A stretch of 64,000 nucleotides of DNA from Nitrospiraceae bacterium (GCA_020632595.1 JACKFF010000005.1:186001-250000); one strand, 5' to 3'; counted from the stretch's first letter, positions 16,673 to 25,932 are shown. The notes: generated by a model not told the origin, from the sequence alone. Made by a program: numbers and translations.

Positions 16673-18361
16673 TCACCCTACTTTCTCAATCCCCATTTTT
16701 TTGATGCGGGAGAGGAGGGTGGTGGGTTTGAGGCCCAGGAGTTCCGCAGCTCCGCCGGGGCCGTAGATTTTCCAGCCTGTTTTGTGTAATGCGGCTTCGA
16801 TGTTGGCTTTTTCCTGAAGGCGAATGTCCTCTTCGGTCAGAATCTCGCCGGGGTTGCCGCTGTTTTTCTTGATGGGTGTTTTGAGTGAGGCTCCGCTGGC
16901 TTGCGGCAAGTGCAGGTCGAACTTGACCGATCCGCACCGGGAGGAAATCACGGCCCGTTCGATGATGTTCTGCAATTCCCGCACGTTTCCCGGCCAATGA
17001 TAGTTTTGTAATTTCACCACTTCGGCCTGGGTCAATTCCCGTCCCGTGCAATTCAGTTTTTTGCGGACCTGGGCCATGAACATACCGGCCAACGGCGGGA
17101 TATCCTCCTTGCGATTGCGGAGTGGGGCGACTTCAATCGGGAAGACGTTCAACCGGTAATAGAGATCCTGACGAAATCTTCTGGCTTCCACTTCCTGAGC
17201 CAGCTTCCGGTTGGTGGCTGCGATAATGCGGACATTGACCTTTCTGGTGGTTTCCTCGCCTACCCGTTCGTATTCTCCCTCCTGAATGACCCGCAGGAGT
17301 TTGCTTTGCATCTCCAGGGGGATTTCTCCCACTTCATCCAGAAACAGCGTGCCGCCATCGGCCGCTTGAAACCGTCCGGCGCGGTCTTTCATGGCGCCGG
17401 TGAAGGCGCCTTTGGCATGCCCGAAGAATTCGCTTTCATAGAGATCTTTGGGAATCGAGGCACAGTTGACCCGCACGAGCGGATGCTCCTTGCGTTGACT
17501 GCGGCGGTGTATTTCCCGCGCGACCAGTTCTTTTCCGGTTCCCGACTCCCCCGAGATGATTGCGGTGGCATCGGTGGGGGCCACCAGTTCAATCTGTTGC
17601 ACCAGGTTGGCGATGGCGGGACTCTGCCCGATAATATCGCCAAAGTTCTGCGCTTCCAGGACTTCTTCTTTTAAGAATGTGTTTTCCAGTTCCAGTTGGG
17701 CTTTCAGCCGTTCGATTTCCTCGAAAGCCCGGGCGTTGGCAATGGCCACCGCCACATGATCGGCAATCATCCGGAACCAGACCGTGGCCTCATCGGTGAC
17801 TGGTTCCCGTTCGAAGACGGCCAGCACACCAAGAATTTCCCCTTTATAGATAATGGGCTGCCCATGAAAGCCCTGAATGCCTTCCTGTCTTGCCCAGTCG
17901 GGCCTTGCAATCCAGGCGAGATTGTTTTCCATCTCATTGATAACGAGTTGCTCGCCCGTCTTTCCGATTCGTCCCACCTTACAGACGCCCAACGGAAAGC
18001 GGGCAAAGTACCCGTCGGTGTTTTTCCATTCCGTTTTGGCACCCTCGCTTGACCGGCCCGCACTGGCTACGAGATGGAGGCATTTCGTCTGATCCGGGCA
18101 TTCCTCCTTTAACCGGCAGGTGGAGCAGATATCACCCGGCCGGATCAACCAGATTCTTGCCAGGACCACAGTGGGCCGATCCGCCAGCCGTCGCACGATC
18201 AGCCACAACAAGTCGTTCAATGAACGTTGCTGGGCGATGTCCAGCAAAAGGCATTTCAGGGAATCCAGCGTCGTGCCCTCCCGGCACTCTGGTGTGGTCG
18301 TGTTCATGGTTGAAACGATAAACGAAATTTCGTTGACTGGCAATGAGTTTTCGTCAAGCAC
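16673..18361 (-). CDS. Sigma54-dependent activator, GAF-AAA-Fis
   Basis: 562 residues (543 if the ATG at 18307 is used; neither start has a clear RBS). An N-terminal GAF-like sensor domain (about 25-225) with a cysteine group CSTCRLKEECPDQTKC (about 79-94) may bind a metal or Fe-S centre. The AAA+ domain has Walker A GESGTGKE (about 272-279), the sigma54-contact motif GAFTGA (about 319-324), Walker B TLFLDEVGE and the R-finger region. The C-terminal Fis HTH is GGAAELLGLKPTTLLSRIKKMGI. It resembles FhlA/NorR-type activators. It is divergent from the operon starting at 18518, its likely target. Its 3' end is the source sequence of several fragments in the window. Confidence 0.9.
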   Translation of the reverse strand: MLDENSLPVNEISFIVSTMNTTTPECREGTTLDSLKCLLLDIAQQRSLNDLLWLIVRRLADRPTVVLARIWLIRPGDICSTCRLKEECPDQTKCLHLVASAGRSSEGAKTEWKNTDGYFARFPLGVCKVGRIGKTGEQLVINEMENNLAWIARPDWARQEGIQGFHGQPIIYKGEILGVLAVFEREPVTDEATVWFRMIADHVAVAIANARAFEEIERLKAQLELENTFLKEEVLEAQNFGDIIGQSPAIANLVQQIELVAPTDATAIISGESGTGKELVAREIHRRSQRKEHPLVRVNCASIPKDLYESEFFGHAKGAFTGAMKDRAGRFQAADGGTLFLDEVGEIPLEMQSKLLRVIQEGEYERVGEETTRKVNVRIIAATNRKLAQEVEARRFRQDLYYRLNVFPIEVAPLRNRKEDIPPLAGMFMAQVRKKLNCTGRELTQAEVVKLQNYHWPGNVRELQNIIERAVISSRCGSVKFDLHLPQASGASLKTPIKKNSGNPGEILTEEDIRLQEKANIEAALHKTGWKIYGPGGAAELLGLKPTTLLSRIKKMGIEKVG

Positions 18362-18437
18362 GAAATATCGTCGTCAGAAAAACGTTGTAACATTTTTAAA
18401 AATATTAAAAAACAACAACTTAAATATTTTATGAACA

Positions 18438-18453
18438 TGGCATGTTGATTGAA
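18438..18453 (+). promoter_or_regulatory. Possible sigma54 (-24/-12) promoter
   Basis: TGGCATGTTGATTGAA fits the -24 TGGCA element with correct spacing to a -12 element that reads TTGA rather than TTGC, so it is a weak match. It lies 65-80 bases ahead of the AhpD-like gene. An adjacent divergent sigma54 activator supports the reading. The AT-rich stretch 18380-18437 could hold an IHF site. Confidence 0.4.
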
Positions 18454-18517
18454 TTATCACGAAAAAGTGTCTGACATATTTTATTCACATTCACTCTTTT
18501 TAAGGAGATACCCAACG

Positions 18518-19066
18518 ATGCCACGATTACCTGCACTCAATCCGGAAACCGCCACGGGCCAGGCACAACGTTTGTTGAAAGGCGTGGAAAGTAAGCTGGG
18601 GTTCGCGCCCAACATTATGCGGACCATGGCCAACTCGCCGGCCGTCCTTCAGGGGTATCTCGATTTTTCGGGAGCCCTCTCGAAGGGCCGTCTTCCGCCG
18701 AAGTTTCGCGAACAAATTGCCTTAACCGTTTCCGAGGTCAATGACTGCCGGTATTGTCTTGCGGCCCATTCGGCCATCGGCCGGACGGTGGGGCTTAGTG
18801 AGGAAGCTATCGGTGACAGCCGGCGGGGCGAGTCGCCCGACATCAAGGAGGCCACGGCCCTGGAGTTCACGCGGCTGGTCGTGTCGAACCGCGGACAGGT
18901 TTCGGGGGAAGAGGTCGCCAAACTCCGCAAGGCCGGGTTCACGGACGGGGAGATCACGGAGATCCTGGGCCATATTGCCCTGACTCTGTTCACCAATTAT
19001 TTCAACCACGTGGCCGGGACGGAAGTGGACTTCCCTGCGGTTGCTGAGCTGGAAGCCAGAGCCTAA
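18518..19066 (+). CDS. AhpD-like / carboxymuconolactone decarboxylase-family protein
   Basis: 182 residues, start at ATG 18518 with RBS AAGGAGAT. The motif EVNDCRYCLAAHSAIG (about 74-89) holds the CxxC-x3-H redox centre typical of AhpD-like peroxidase/alkylhydroperoxidase proteins. These usually reduce peroxides or act as thiol oxidoreductase partners. First gene of a five-gene plus-strand operon with small hydrolase and flavin proteins, perhaps a detoxification set. The operon probably depends on the divergent GAF sigma54 activator. Confidence 0.85.
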   Translation: MPRLPALNPETATGQAQRLLKGVESKLGFAPNIMRTMANSPAVLQGYLDFSGALSKGRLPPKFREQIALTVSEVNDCRYCLAAHSAIGRTVGLSEEAIGDSRRGESPDIKEATALEFTRLVVSNRGQVSGEEVAKLRKAGFTDGEITEILGHIALTLFTNYFNHVAGTEVDFPAVAELEARA

Positions 19067-19132
19067 AGCCGTTCAGGTCGTCATTCAGAGCCACCCTGAC
19101 TCAATTTTGAATTTCATGAAAGGAGAAACATC

Positions 19133-19498
19133 ATGAGCACACACACCGCCATCAATCTGCAGGACAGACTGGAAGACTTGTTGGCCTACATCCGGGGAGG
19201 CCGCATTCTGGATGCCATCAATGAATTCTATGCGGACGATGTAACCATGCAGGAGAACGATCAGCCTCCAACGGTCGGACGAGAAGCCAACCTGGAACGG
19301 GAGAGCCAATTTCTCAACACGGTAAAAGAGTGGAAGCGCTTTGATGTGACGGCCAAGGGCGTCGGCGACGACGTGACGTTTTATGAAACGGTCATGGACT
19401 GGATAGCTACGGACGGCACTCCGGTTCATGTTGAGCAGGTGGTCGTTGCCAAATGGCAGGAGGGCAGGATTATCCATGAGCGGTTTTATCACAATTAA
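19133..19498 (+). CDS. SnoaL-like (NTF2 fold) protein
   Basis: 121 residues with the SnoaL/NTF2-like layout: an N-terminal helix, AINEFYADDVTMQEN (about 29-43), EANLERESQFLNTVKEW, and final strands VEQVVVAKWQEGRIIHERFYHN. Such proteins are small cone-shaped isomerases, hydrolases or ligand-binding domains. RBS AAAGGAGAA precedes the ATG. Second gene of the operon beginning at 18518. No specific substrate is suggested. Confidence 0.75.
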   Translation: MSTHTAINLQDRLEDLLAYIRGGRILDAINEFYADDVTMQENDQPPTVGREANLERESQFLNTVKEWKRFDVTAKGVGDDVTFYETVMDWIATDGTPVHVEQVVVAKWQEGRIIHERFYHN

Positions 19499-19537
19499 TC
19501 CAACATACTTTTCACCTATCCAAAAAGGAGATTGATC

Positions 19538-20221
19538 ATGGCACTTCCCAATCCAGGCATGGACATGATTCCCGATCAGACGGCTTTAGTCATTACCGAC
19601 CCACAGAATGATTTTTTAAGCCCTAAAGGCGTGGCGTGGAGCGTCGTCGGTGAAAGCGTGATGGAGAACAACACGGTGGAACATCTCGACACACTCTTTC
19701 GAATTGCAAAGGAGACGGGTATCCAGGTGTTTGTTTCGCCCCACTATTATTATCCTTCAGACCACGGATGGCAGTTTGAAGGCGCATTGGAAGCGGTGAT
19801 GCACGGTATCAACATGTTCGATCGTGTCGATCCGTTAAGTTTGGAGAATTTTACAGGCTCTGGTGCGGATTGGCTCGACCGGTTCAAGCCATACATTGCT
19901 GACGGTCAGACCATCGTTGTGAGCCCGCATAAAGTCTACGGTCCTGAAACGAATGATCTGGTTTTGCAATTGCGCAAGCGGAAATTCAACAAAGTTATTC
20001 TCGCCGGCATGTCCTCGAATCTCTGCGTAGAATCCCACATGCGGGAGTTGATGGAGCAGGGCTTTGAAGTGGCTGTGGTCAAGGATGCGACGGCAGGTGC
20101 CAAGGTACCTGAAGGCGATGGCTACAAAAGCGCGTTGGTCAATTTCAGAATGATTGCCAATACGGTGTTAACTGCCGAAGAGGTCGTCAACCATCTGCAA
20201 GGCACAGTGGCAGCCGTGTAG
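19538..20221 (+). CDS. Isochorismatase-family cysteine hydrolase
   Basis: 227 residues; ATG at 19538 is preferred over TTG 19532 because of RBS AAAAAGGAG. The triad of the family is visible: Asp in ITDPQNDFL (about 20-28), Lys in VSPHKVYG (about 130), and Cys in GMSSNLCVESH (about 160). These enzymes hydrolyse isochorismate, nicotinamide, N-carbamoyl compounds or related amides. It contains an extra loop (PHYYYPSDHGWQFEGA) seen in members acting on small xenobiotic-type substrates. Third gene of the operon. Confidence 0.85.
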   Translation: MALPNPGMDMIPDQTALVITDPQNDFLSPKGVAWSVVGESVMENNTVEHLDTLFRIAKETGIQVFVSPHYYYPSDHGWQFEGALEAVMHGINMFDRVDPLSLENFTGSGADWLDRFKPYIADGQTIVVSPHKVYGPETNDLVLQLRKRKFNKVILAGMSSNLCVESHMRELMEQGFEVAVVKDATAGAKVPEGDGYKSALVNFRMIANTVLTAEEVVNHLQGTVAAV

Positions 20222-20303
20222 GAAAACAATATGTGTTAACTCGATGGATCGTTTTTGAAACGTACAGGCTTATCGAATCATTTGGGTAAAGGAGAACCAC
20301 CTC

Positions 20304-21353
20304 ATGAAACACTTTAATAAATTTTTTAAACCTCTGATTGGGATATTGGTTGTTGTGCCATTCGGCCTTATAGGCATGTTGGGTATGGGGGCGATGGCCT
20401 CAAAGTCGGAAAATCCGCAACCGCCTACCCCTCAACCCACGTCCGTGGAGATCAATCATCCGACTCTCCATAAAACAGTGAACGTCAACGGACTGGAAAT
20501 CTTTTATCGCGAGGCGGGCCCAAATGATGCGCCGACCATACTTTTGCTACATGGATTCCCGACCTCGTCCCATATGTTCCGCAATCTGATCCCGCAATTA
20601 TCAGACCGGTTTCATGTGGTGGCTCCGGATTATCCGGGTTTCGGGAACAGTTCCATGCCGACAATCGATCAGTTTACCTACAGCTTTGATAATCTTGCGA
20701 AGGTCATGGAGCAGTTCACCCAAGAAGTGGGCTTGAAAACGTATAGCCTCTACATGATGGATTATGGGGCGCCGGTAGGGTTCCGGCTGGCAGTGAGTCA
20801 CCCAGAGCGGATCAACTCTCTCATAATTCAGAATGGGAATGCCTATGAGGAGGGCTTGCGCGAGTTTTGGAAACCGTTTCGGGCGTATTGGAAGGATCGT
20901 ACGCCGGAAAATGCCAGGGCCCTCAAAGGTTTTCTGAATCTGCCGGCAACCAAATGGCAGTATACCCATGGAGTGAGAGATCCGGAAGCCATCAGTCCCG
21001 ATAATTGGCTGGTGGACCAATATCTGTTGGACCGGGCAGGCAATAACGACATTCAGTTGCAGTTATTCGATAGTTACGGCTCGAATCCACCGTTGTATCC
21101 CAAATGGCAGGCGTATCTGCGTGAACATCAACCACCCACATTGATTGTGTGGGGAAAGAACGATCAGATCTTTCCTGCCGAAGGCGCATTTCCATACAAA
21201 CGGGATGTGAAAAATTTGGAATTTCATCTGCTGGACACAGGGCACTTTGCCCTTGAAGAGGACGGACCGGTTATTGCCACTCACATTCGCCATTTTCTGG
21301 ATACGCGGGTTGTTTCGGGACAATCCGATCATGTGAAGGAGAATCCATCATGA
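20304..21353 (+). CDS. Secreted/anchored alpha/beta hydrolase, haloalkane-dehalogenase/epoxide-hydrolase type
   Basis: 349 residues. An N-terminal hydrophobic segment (about 10-33) followed by a Pro-rich linker suggests a signal peptide or membrane anchor. The hydrolase domain has the oxyanion motif [12 protein letters not shown] (about 78-89), the nucleophile elbow MMDYGAP (about 151-157) with Asp rather than Ser, an acid in WGKNDQIFP (about 284-291) and the catalytic His in [10 protein letters not shown] (about 314-323). An Asp nucleophile marks haloalkane dehalogenase, epoxide hydrolase or dehalogenase-like enzymes. Its stop overlaps the next gene by 4 bases. Confidence 0.85.
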   Translation: MKHFNKFFKPLIGILVVVPFGLIGMLGMGAMASKSENPQPPTPQPTSVEINHPTLHKTVNVNGLEIFYREAGPNDAPTILLLHGFPTSSHMFRNLIPQLSDRFHVVAPDYPGFGNSSMPTIDQFTYSFDNLAKVMEQFTQEVGLKTYSLYMMDYGAPVGFRLAVSHPERINSLIIQNGNAYEEGLREFWKPFRAYWKDRTPENARALKGFLNLPATKWQYTHGVRDPEAISPDNWLVDQYLLDRAGNNDIQLQLFDSYGSNPPLYPKWQAYLREHQPPTLIVWGKNDQIFPAEGAFPYKRDVKNLEFHLLDTGHFALEEDGPVIATHIRHFLDTRVVSGQSDHVKENPS

Positions 21354-21970
21354 CACAACTCACCAGCGACATTGCTTTCACTCCATCAGTCAAAGCCGTG
21401 CAGGAGCGACTCGGGTCACGACAGCATTATACGCGAATGGAAGAAGGGGAGGGATGGTCGGACACCATTACACCGGAGCTTGCGGACTTTATCTGTGAGC
21501 GGGACTCCTTCTATTTTGCCACCGCGAGTGGGGCAGGAAGGCCCTATATTCAGCATCGAGGCGGCCCCAAGGGTTTTCTCAGGGTGCTGGATGACCGGAC
21601 TCTCGCCTTCGCCGATTTCAGAGGCAATCGCCAATATATTTCATTAGGAAATCTGGCCGAAAATCCTCAGGCCTTTTTGTTCCTGATGGATTACGCGACC
21701 CAAACGCGAATCAAGTTGTGGGGAACGGCAGAGGTCATTGAAGATGCTCAGGACTTGCTCAAACAACTCACCGATACACCATACAAGGGAAAGCCCGAAC
21801 GGGTTATTCGGTTTCATGTGGAAGCCTGGGATGCTAACTGTCGACAACACATTCCCGTTAAATATTCACAAGAGGAGGTCGAGCGCCTTTTGTTGCCCCT
21901 TAAGAACCGGATCGTTGCCCTGGAAAACGAAATTGAGATATTAAACAGACAATTACGGGTGTCCGCGTAA
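21350..21970 (+). CDS. Pyridoxamine 5'-phosphate oxidase-like flavoprotein
   Basis: 206 residues; split-barrel FMN-binding fold of the PNPOx-like class: [29 protein letters not shown] (about 55-83), [16 protein letters not shown] (about 88-103) and the [14 protein letters not shown] strand (about 122-135). A C-terminal coiled-coil-like tail (about 175-205) follows. Such proteins reduce or bind flavin/F420-linked substrates and often sit in stress or detoxification operons. Last gene of the operon, overlapping the alpha/beta hydrolase by ATGA. Confidence 0.8.
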   Translation: MTQLTSDIAFTPSVKAVQERLGSRQHYTRMEEGEGWSDTITPELADFICERDSFYFATASGAGRPYIQHRGGPKGFLRVLDDRTLAFADFRGNRQYISLGNLAENPQAFLFLMDYATQTRIKLWGTAEVIEDAQDLLKQLTDTPYKGKPERVIRFHVEAWDANCRQHIPVKYSQEEVERLLLPLKNRIVALENEIEILNRQLRVSA

Positions 21971-22097
21971 ACGAATGTCAGTCGTTTAATGTCCATTGCC
22001 ATGCTGAAATAGGAGACAAGGAAATGAACGCATCCGTACAATTCAAGGAACCAAGGTCCGAATCGATAGGAGTCTGATTATACACACGGAACTACAA

Positions 22098-22312
22098 GGG
22101 AGTGTTGAATAATAAGGATGTTCAAGGGCAAATTTGCCCAGGATTAGATTACTCATCAACGGCTCCGGGTCGGTTCAAAAAAGCATGCCCTGAGTCTTCC
22201 CGAAGGGTCCGTCCAGCAAGGCCGCAGCCGTTTTTACGCGCGGAGAGTAAGCTGAGTACGTGAGCACGGGAAAATGACGAGAACGCCACTGGCGGCTTTT
22301 TTCAACAGACCC
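22098..22312. mobile_element. 215-bp MITE-like element, copy 1
   Basis: Non-coding element nearly identical to 59650-59864. The ends are imperfect inverted repeats: GGGAGTGTTGAATAAT on the left and, read inward from the right, GGGTCTGTTGAAAAAA. Flanking pentamers TACAA (22093-22097) and TGCAA (22313-22317) look like a decayed 5-bp target duplication. It encodes no transposase, so it needs one in trans. Confidence 0.8.
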
Positions 22313-22331
22313 TGCAAGGGAACATCGAACC

Positions 22332-22862
22332 ATGAATCATGAATCTGAACAGTGGGAAGAGATATTCCGGACCCTCTTCGAACGCAAGGTCGCAGCCTAT
22401 AAAAACGGGGAGCGTCGGGTGGATAGGATGTTTACGAAAAAAGAGGATGATTTTCTCCGATCGATCGGGGCCACGCCTCAGGAAGTTTTTGACTTTGTGG
22501 AGGACTGGTGCGATGCCGGAGAACCCGATCCGGAAACCGCTCTCGCTATCACCAGGATAAGACGGGACTTTTTTTTGAATGATCAACAGGGGCAGTATTC
22601 AAAAATGGTGAAAATCACTGATCTGTTTCCGCCAAGGGAGGCGAAGCTGGCCGGCTTGGAATGGTTTCCCCGCATTATCGAAAAAGCCAGAGCCAAACTT
22701 TATGGAGAGTTACCGCCCGATCTGATGTATAGTTGCGGTGCGGATCGTCGATTTCTGAGAAAGGTCAACGTCAACCCCGTTGAATTTCTCCAAATGGTCA
22801 GGGAGGCGGATGACGACGTGGACCGCATTGTGAAATTTGTGACGGAACGATCAAAAACCTGA
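22332..22862 (+). CDS. DUF5069-domain protein
   Basis: 176 residues. Two similar segments, FDFVEDWCDAGEPDPETAL (about 57-75) and FLQMVREADDDVDRIVKFV (about 153-171), and the central LFPPREAKLAGLEWFPRIIEKARAKLYGELPPDLMYSCGADRRFL block are characteristic of DUF5069 proteins, whose function is unknown. The MITE ends 20 bases before the start and may supply or disrupt its promoter. Followed after 29 bases by the quinone reductase gene. Confidence 0.75.
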   Translation: MNHESEQWEEIFRTLFERKVAAYKNGERRVDRMFTKKEDDFLRSIGATPQEVFDFVEDWCDAGEPDPETALAITRIRRDFFLNDQQGQYSKMVKITDLFPPREAKLAGLEWFPRIIEKARAKLYGELPPDLMYSCGADRRFLRKVNVNPVEFLQMVREADDDVDRIVKFVTERSKT

Positions 22863-22891
22863 CCACGATGATTTTTTGAAGGAGGGAGCTG

Positions 22892-23881
22892 ATGCCAAGG
22901 ATCGTGCGCTTTCATCAAACAGGCGGACCTGACGTTCTGAAGATAGAGGACTTACCTTTGGCCGAACCGGGTAAGGGAGAAGTTCGCATGAAGGTGGAGG
23001 CAATCGGCCTAAACCGCGCCGAAGTCATGCTGAGAAAAGGCCAATATCTGGAGACTCCCCAACTGCCCTCTCGGATAGGCTATGAAGCGGCAGGAATCAT
23101 TGATGCCGTCGGTCCTAATGTCACAGACCTCCGGGTCGGGGACCGGGTGAGTACGATTCCGTCTTTCCCCATGAGCCAATATGGGGTCTATGGTGAGAGT
23201 GCCATCGTCCCGGCCTCTGCGGCCGCTCCTTATCCCGACAACCTCTCCGCCATTGAAGGTGCCGCCATCTGGATGCAATACATGACGGCGTATGGTGCGC
23301 TCATTGAATACGGAAACCTGAAAACAGGCGACACGGTTTTGATTACGGCCGCCAGCAGCAGCGTGGGATTGGCGGCCATTCAAATCGTCAAAGCCACCGG
23401 AGGAGTCGCGATTGCTACGACTCGTGGCGCCGATAAAAAAGCCTTTCTCCTTGAAGCGGGAGCCGATCATGTGATCGTGACTGATGCGGAAGATCTTGTG
23501 GAAAGAGGGATGGCGCTCACATCCGGAAATGGCGCACGCCTGGTGTTTGATCCGGTTGCGGGTCCGTTGTTGGAACAACTTGCCGCCGTCACCGCACCTG
23601 GCGGGATCATCTTTGAATATGGGGCATTGGCTCCACACCCAACCCCATTTCCTTTGTTCCCAGCCCTGGCAAAAGGGTTAACCATACGAGGGTATACGCT
23701 GTTTGAGATTGTCAAAAATCCGGAAATGCTGAAGCGAGGGAAAGGGTATATTTATCAGGGATTAGAATCGGGCGCTTTGAAACCGATCATCGATCGCACG
23801 TTCCCTTTGGCCGAAATTGCGGAAGCACATCGCTACATGGTCTCCAACCAGCAAAAAGGCAAAATCGTGGTGACTGTATGA
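22892..23881 (+). CDS. Zinc-free MDR quinone oxidoreductase
   Basis: 329-residue medium-chain dehydrogenase/reductase of the NADPH:quinone reductase (zeta-crystallin) type: GYEAAGIIDAVGPNV (about 64-78), the Rossmann motif ITAASSSVGLAAIQIVKA (about 151-168) and FEYGAL near the substrate site. The zinc-binding cysteines of alcohol dehydrogenases are absent. RBS GAAGGAGGG precedes the ATG. It probably reduces quinones or reactive enones using NADPH. Possibly cotranscribed with the DUF5069 gene. Confidence 0.9.
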   Translation: MPRIVRFHQTGGPDVLKIEDLPLAEPGKGEVRMKVEAIGLNRAEVMLRKGQYLETPQLPSRIGYEAAGIIDAVGPNVTDLRVGDRVSTIPSFPMSQYGVYGESAIVPASAAAPYPDNLSAIEGAAIWMQYMTAYGALIEYGNLKTGDTVLITAASSSVGLAAIQIVKATGGVAIATTRGADKKAFLLEAGADHVIVTDAEDLVERGMALTSGNGARLVFDPVAGPLLEQLAAVTAPGGIIFEYGALAPHPTPFPLFPALAKGLTIRGYTLFEIVKNPEMLKRGKGYIYQGLESGALKPIIDRTFPLAEIAEAHRYMVSNQQKGKIVVTV

Positions 23882-23909
23882 AATCCGGAAGCCTCTTGCA
23901 GGTTGAAGC

Positions 23910-24596
23910 TTACAACAATGGAAGAATTGTGGGCAGCCCTCCCGCCACGTGACGTTGCTCGGTTGAACGGAGGCGGATTTTAAAGATCACGCGGCGGCTC
24001 TTCTCGCGGTTCACTCTGCTATGCCCATCGTAGATCAAGTCTTGTCTGCCACGGCCGGAAGCTGACGTCATCGCTTGGAAGCATTGATAGGCCGACGGCT
24101 CTTGCGCCTCAATGGCCTCCAGTCCCTTCACCATGACGGCCAGGGATCGCTCCTGGCTTAATTTTAAATTATAGGCATCGTCCCCGCGATCGTCCGTGTG
24201 ACCCTGGATTGCGAGGGAATCGATTTTGTCGCGCAAGGGTCCGCATAAGACGGCCGCGTAGAACGGCATCGCCTCCTGTAAAAACTGAACGGCGTCATGA
24301 GAAAGAATGCTTTGGCCAAACTCAAAATTGAGTTTATTGTCGGGGACGACGATGAGAAGGGTGAGCGGATCGTGGGGATCGGCATCCAGGGTCAGTCCTA
24401 ATCGCTCCAGGTGGTCCCGAAGGGCCGCCTGCACATTCCTTTTGTGTTCTTGTAATTGCGATTGGGCTTCGGAGGGGGTTTGGGTGATAAAGGCCGCAAA
24501 GAGCAGAATGAAGATCATGGCCAGTGAGGTCATGAGATCAATGATTCCGCCTGTCGTGGGAGAACTGGTGTTGTCCTGATCCGTCGGGGAACTCAT
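23910..24596 (-). CDS. ZorB-like MotB/OmpA-domain protein
   Basis: 228 residues. A short cytoplasmic start, one membrane helix (about 17-40) with the conserved MotB-type Asp at GGIIDLMTSLAMIF (D20), then a periplasmic OmpA-like peptidoglycan-binding domain (LNFEFGQSIL, about 88-97; IQGHTDDRGDDAYNLKLSQERS, about 134-155). MotB, ExbD and ZorB proteins form the stator rod of proton-driven motors. The start overlaps the MotA/ZorA-like gene by 4 bases. The pair resembles the ZorAB core of Zorya defence, but no zorC, zorD or zorE gene is adjacent. Confidence 0.75.
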   Translation of the reverse strand: MSSPTDQDNTSSPTTGGIIDLMTSLAMIFILLFAAFITQTPSEAQSQLQEHKRNVQAALRDHLERLGLTLDADPHDPLTLLIVVPDNKLNFEFGQSILSHDAVQFLQEAMPFYAAVLCGPLRDKIDSLAIQGHTDDRGDDAYNLKLSQERSLAVMVKGLEAIEAQEPSAYQCFQAMTSASGRGRQDLIYDGHSRVNREKSRRVIFKIRLRSTEQRHVAGGLPTILPLL

Positions 24597-25819
24597 CCTG
24601 TCCGTCGGTGTCTGACCGGCCCCGGCCGTTTGGACCAGGAGCCGATTTTATCGAAAAAGCTGGTCATGGAAGGACTCCGGGAGTACGCAGAGGTTTTCCA
24701 GAGAGCTGGGCGGTCTTCGAAAGGTGTTGCTGTTGGCATGGGATGCAGGTTGGCTTCCTTGAGCCATTTGGTGAGGCTGTGAATGGCATCATTCAATTCA
24801 TTGAGGGAACCATGAAGCCGGTCCGTCATGACGCGTGGAAGTTCCGACAGGGTTCGTCGGATTTCGGCATGTTGCTCCTGCTGCAATGTCGTCAAAGTTT
24901 GAATGGCCGCTGTTAAATCGACGGTTGAACCGGCAAGCCCGTTTGTCTCCCATCCGACAAGGTGTGGGCGGCTTTCTCCCCCGGAGGACTTATGGTCTTT
25001 TGGTGGCCGGCCTTGCATGGCCGTGAGTTGCTCTAACATTTGTTCCATGGTTTTTCGGGGAAAGAGTCGATCAATGAGACCAAGAAAAATGTAATGATCG
25101 TGTATCAGTCGGGCCATGAGCGGTTTTTCAATGAACGTGAAGACATTGGCCACAATTAGTCCGACGATGGAGGTCAGGAACTTTCCTGCCAGTCCGTTTA
25201 TCAGCCCCTGAATACCAACAATCTCACTTCCCTCGGCATGGAGCTTGCCAAGACCGATAAACAAGGCGAGAAAGGTCAGAAGTAACCCAAGACCCGTAAT
25301 GAACGAAGGCAATTGTCGATAGAACGGCAGATTCACATGTTTGGCAATGAGGGCTTCATGAGTAAACACTTCTGCTGCGGGTTTTGTGCTGAATATCCGC
25401 GGATCAACAAACCACGGGACTTGTTCAAGGATGAGTGTCATTCGGTATTGCGCCCATGGGTCGCGAAAGATGGGTTCCTGTTGCATTCCCGAGTCAAGCG
25501 TGTGGATGTCTTCACTGTCCAGCCGGCTCGAAGTGGATGCCGCCCGGCCCACATGGGTTGAGAATCCCTTTCCCGGGTGATGGGTGAAGCGGTTGTGATC
25601 CATTTCCTTTCGTTCGTTGGCAAGTGCGTTCAACATGGGGCGCATTCGATTGAACGCCAGACGAACCGAAGCCGTTTCCTTCCGCATCTTGAGAATGTGC
25701 CATAGAAAAAATACCACAATCCCAACAGACCCCAGCCAACTCAGCATGGGGCTGTGCGGGCCTCCCAGGAAGGTCACGTCACGGCTCAAAAATTCCCACA
25801 GGCCAAACGTCGTGGTCAC
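24593..25819 (-). CDS. ZorA-like MotA/TolQ/ExbB proton-channel protein
   Basis: 408 residues, inner membrane. Helices lie at about 27-43, 180-200 and 218-238; the later pair (FITGLGLLLTFLALFIGLG and FLTSIVGLIVANVFTFIE) carries the MotA/TolQ/ExbB signature. The cytosolic tail (about 250-408) is helical and charged, as in ZorA tails but shorter. With the ZorB-like partner it should form a proton-powered stator. Function could be defence (Zorya-like), envelope energisation or another motor. The short gap to 26328 holds only a doubtful frame. Confidence 0.75.
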   Translation of the reverse strand: MTTTFGLWEFLSRDVTFLGGPHSPMLSWLGSVGIVVFFLWHILKMRKETASVRLAFNRMRPMLNALANERKEMDHNRFTHHPGKGFSTHVGRAASTSSRLDSEDIHTLDSGMQQEPIFRDPWAQYRMTLILEQVPWFVDPRIFSTKPAAEVFTHEALIAKHVNLPFYRQLPSFITGLGLLLTFLALFIGLGKLHAEGSEIVGIQGLINGLAGKFLTSIVGLIVANVFTFIEKPLMARLIHDHYIFLGLIDRLFPRKTMEQMLEQLTAMQGRPPKDHKSSGGESRPHLVGWETNGLAGSTVDLTAAIQTLTTLQQEQHAEIRRTLSELPRVMTDRLHGSLNELNDAIHSLTKWLKEANLHPMPTATPFEDRPALWKTSAYSRSPSMTSFFDKIGSWSKRPGPVRHRRTG

Positions 25820-25932
25820 CTTGTCCTCCGGGATGTCATCGTGTCCTCGCTTTCTGCCTGGCAGTGTTGTGGATTATCAAAACCCTAGATAGCCGTCTCA
25901 AGTTTCGTGCCGTCGCTACGGTAAGTAGAACC

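Noticed and set aside
22098..22312. MITE as a small RNA or riboswitch
   Set aside because: Inverted ends, a target duplication at the second copy and dispersed placement fit a mobile element better.
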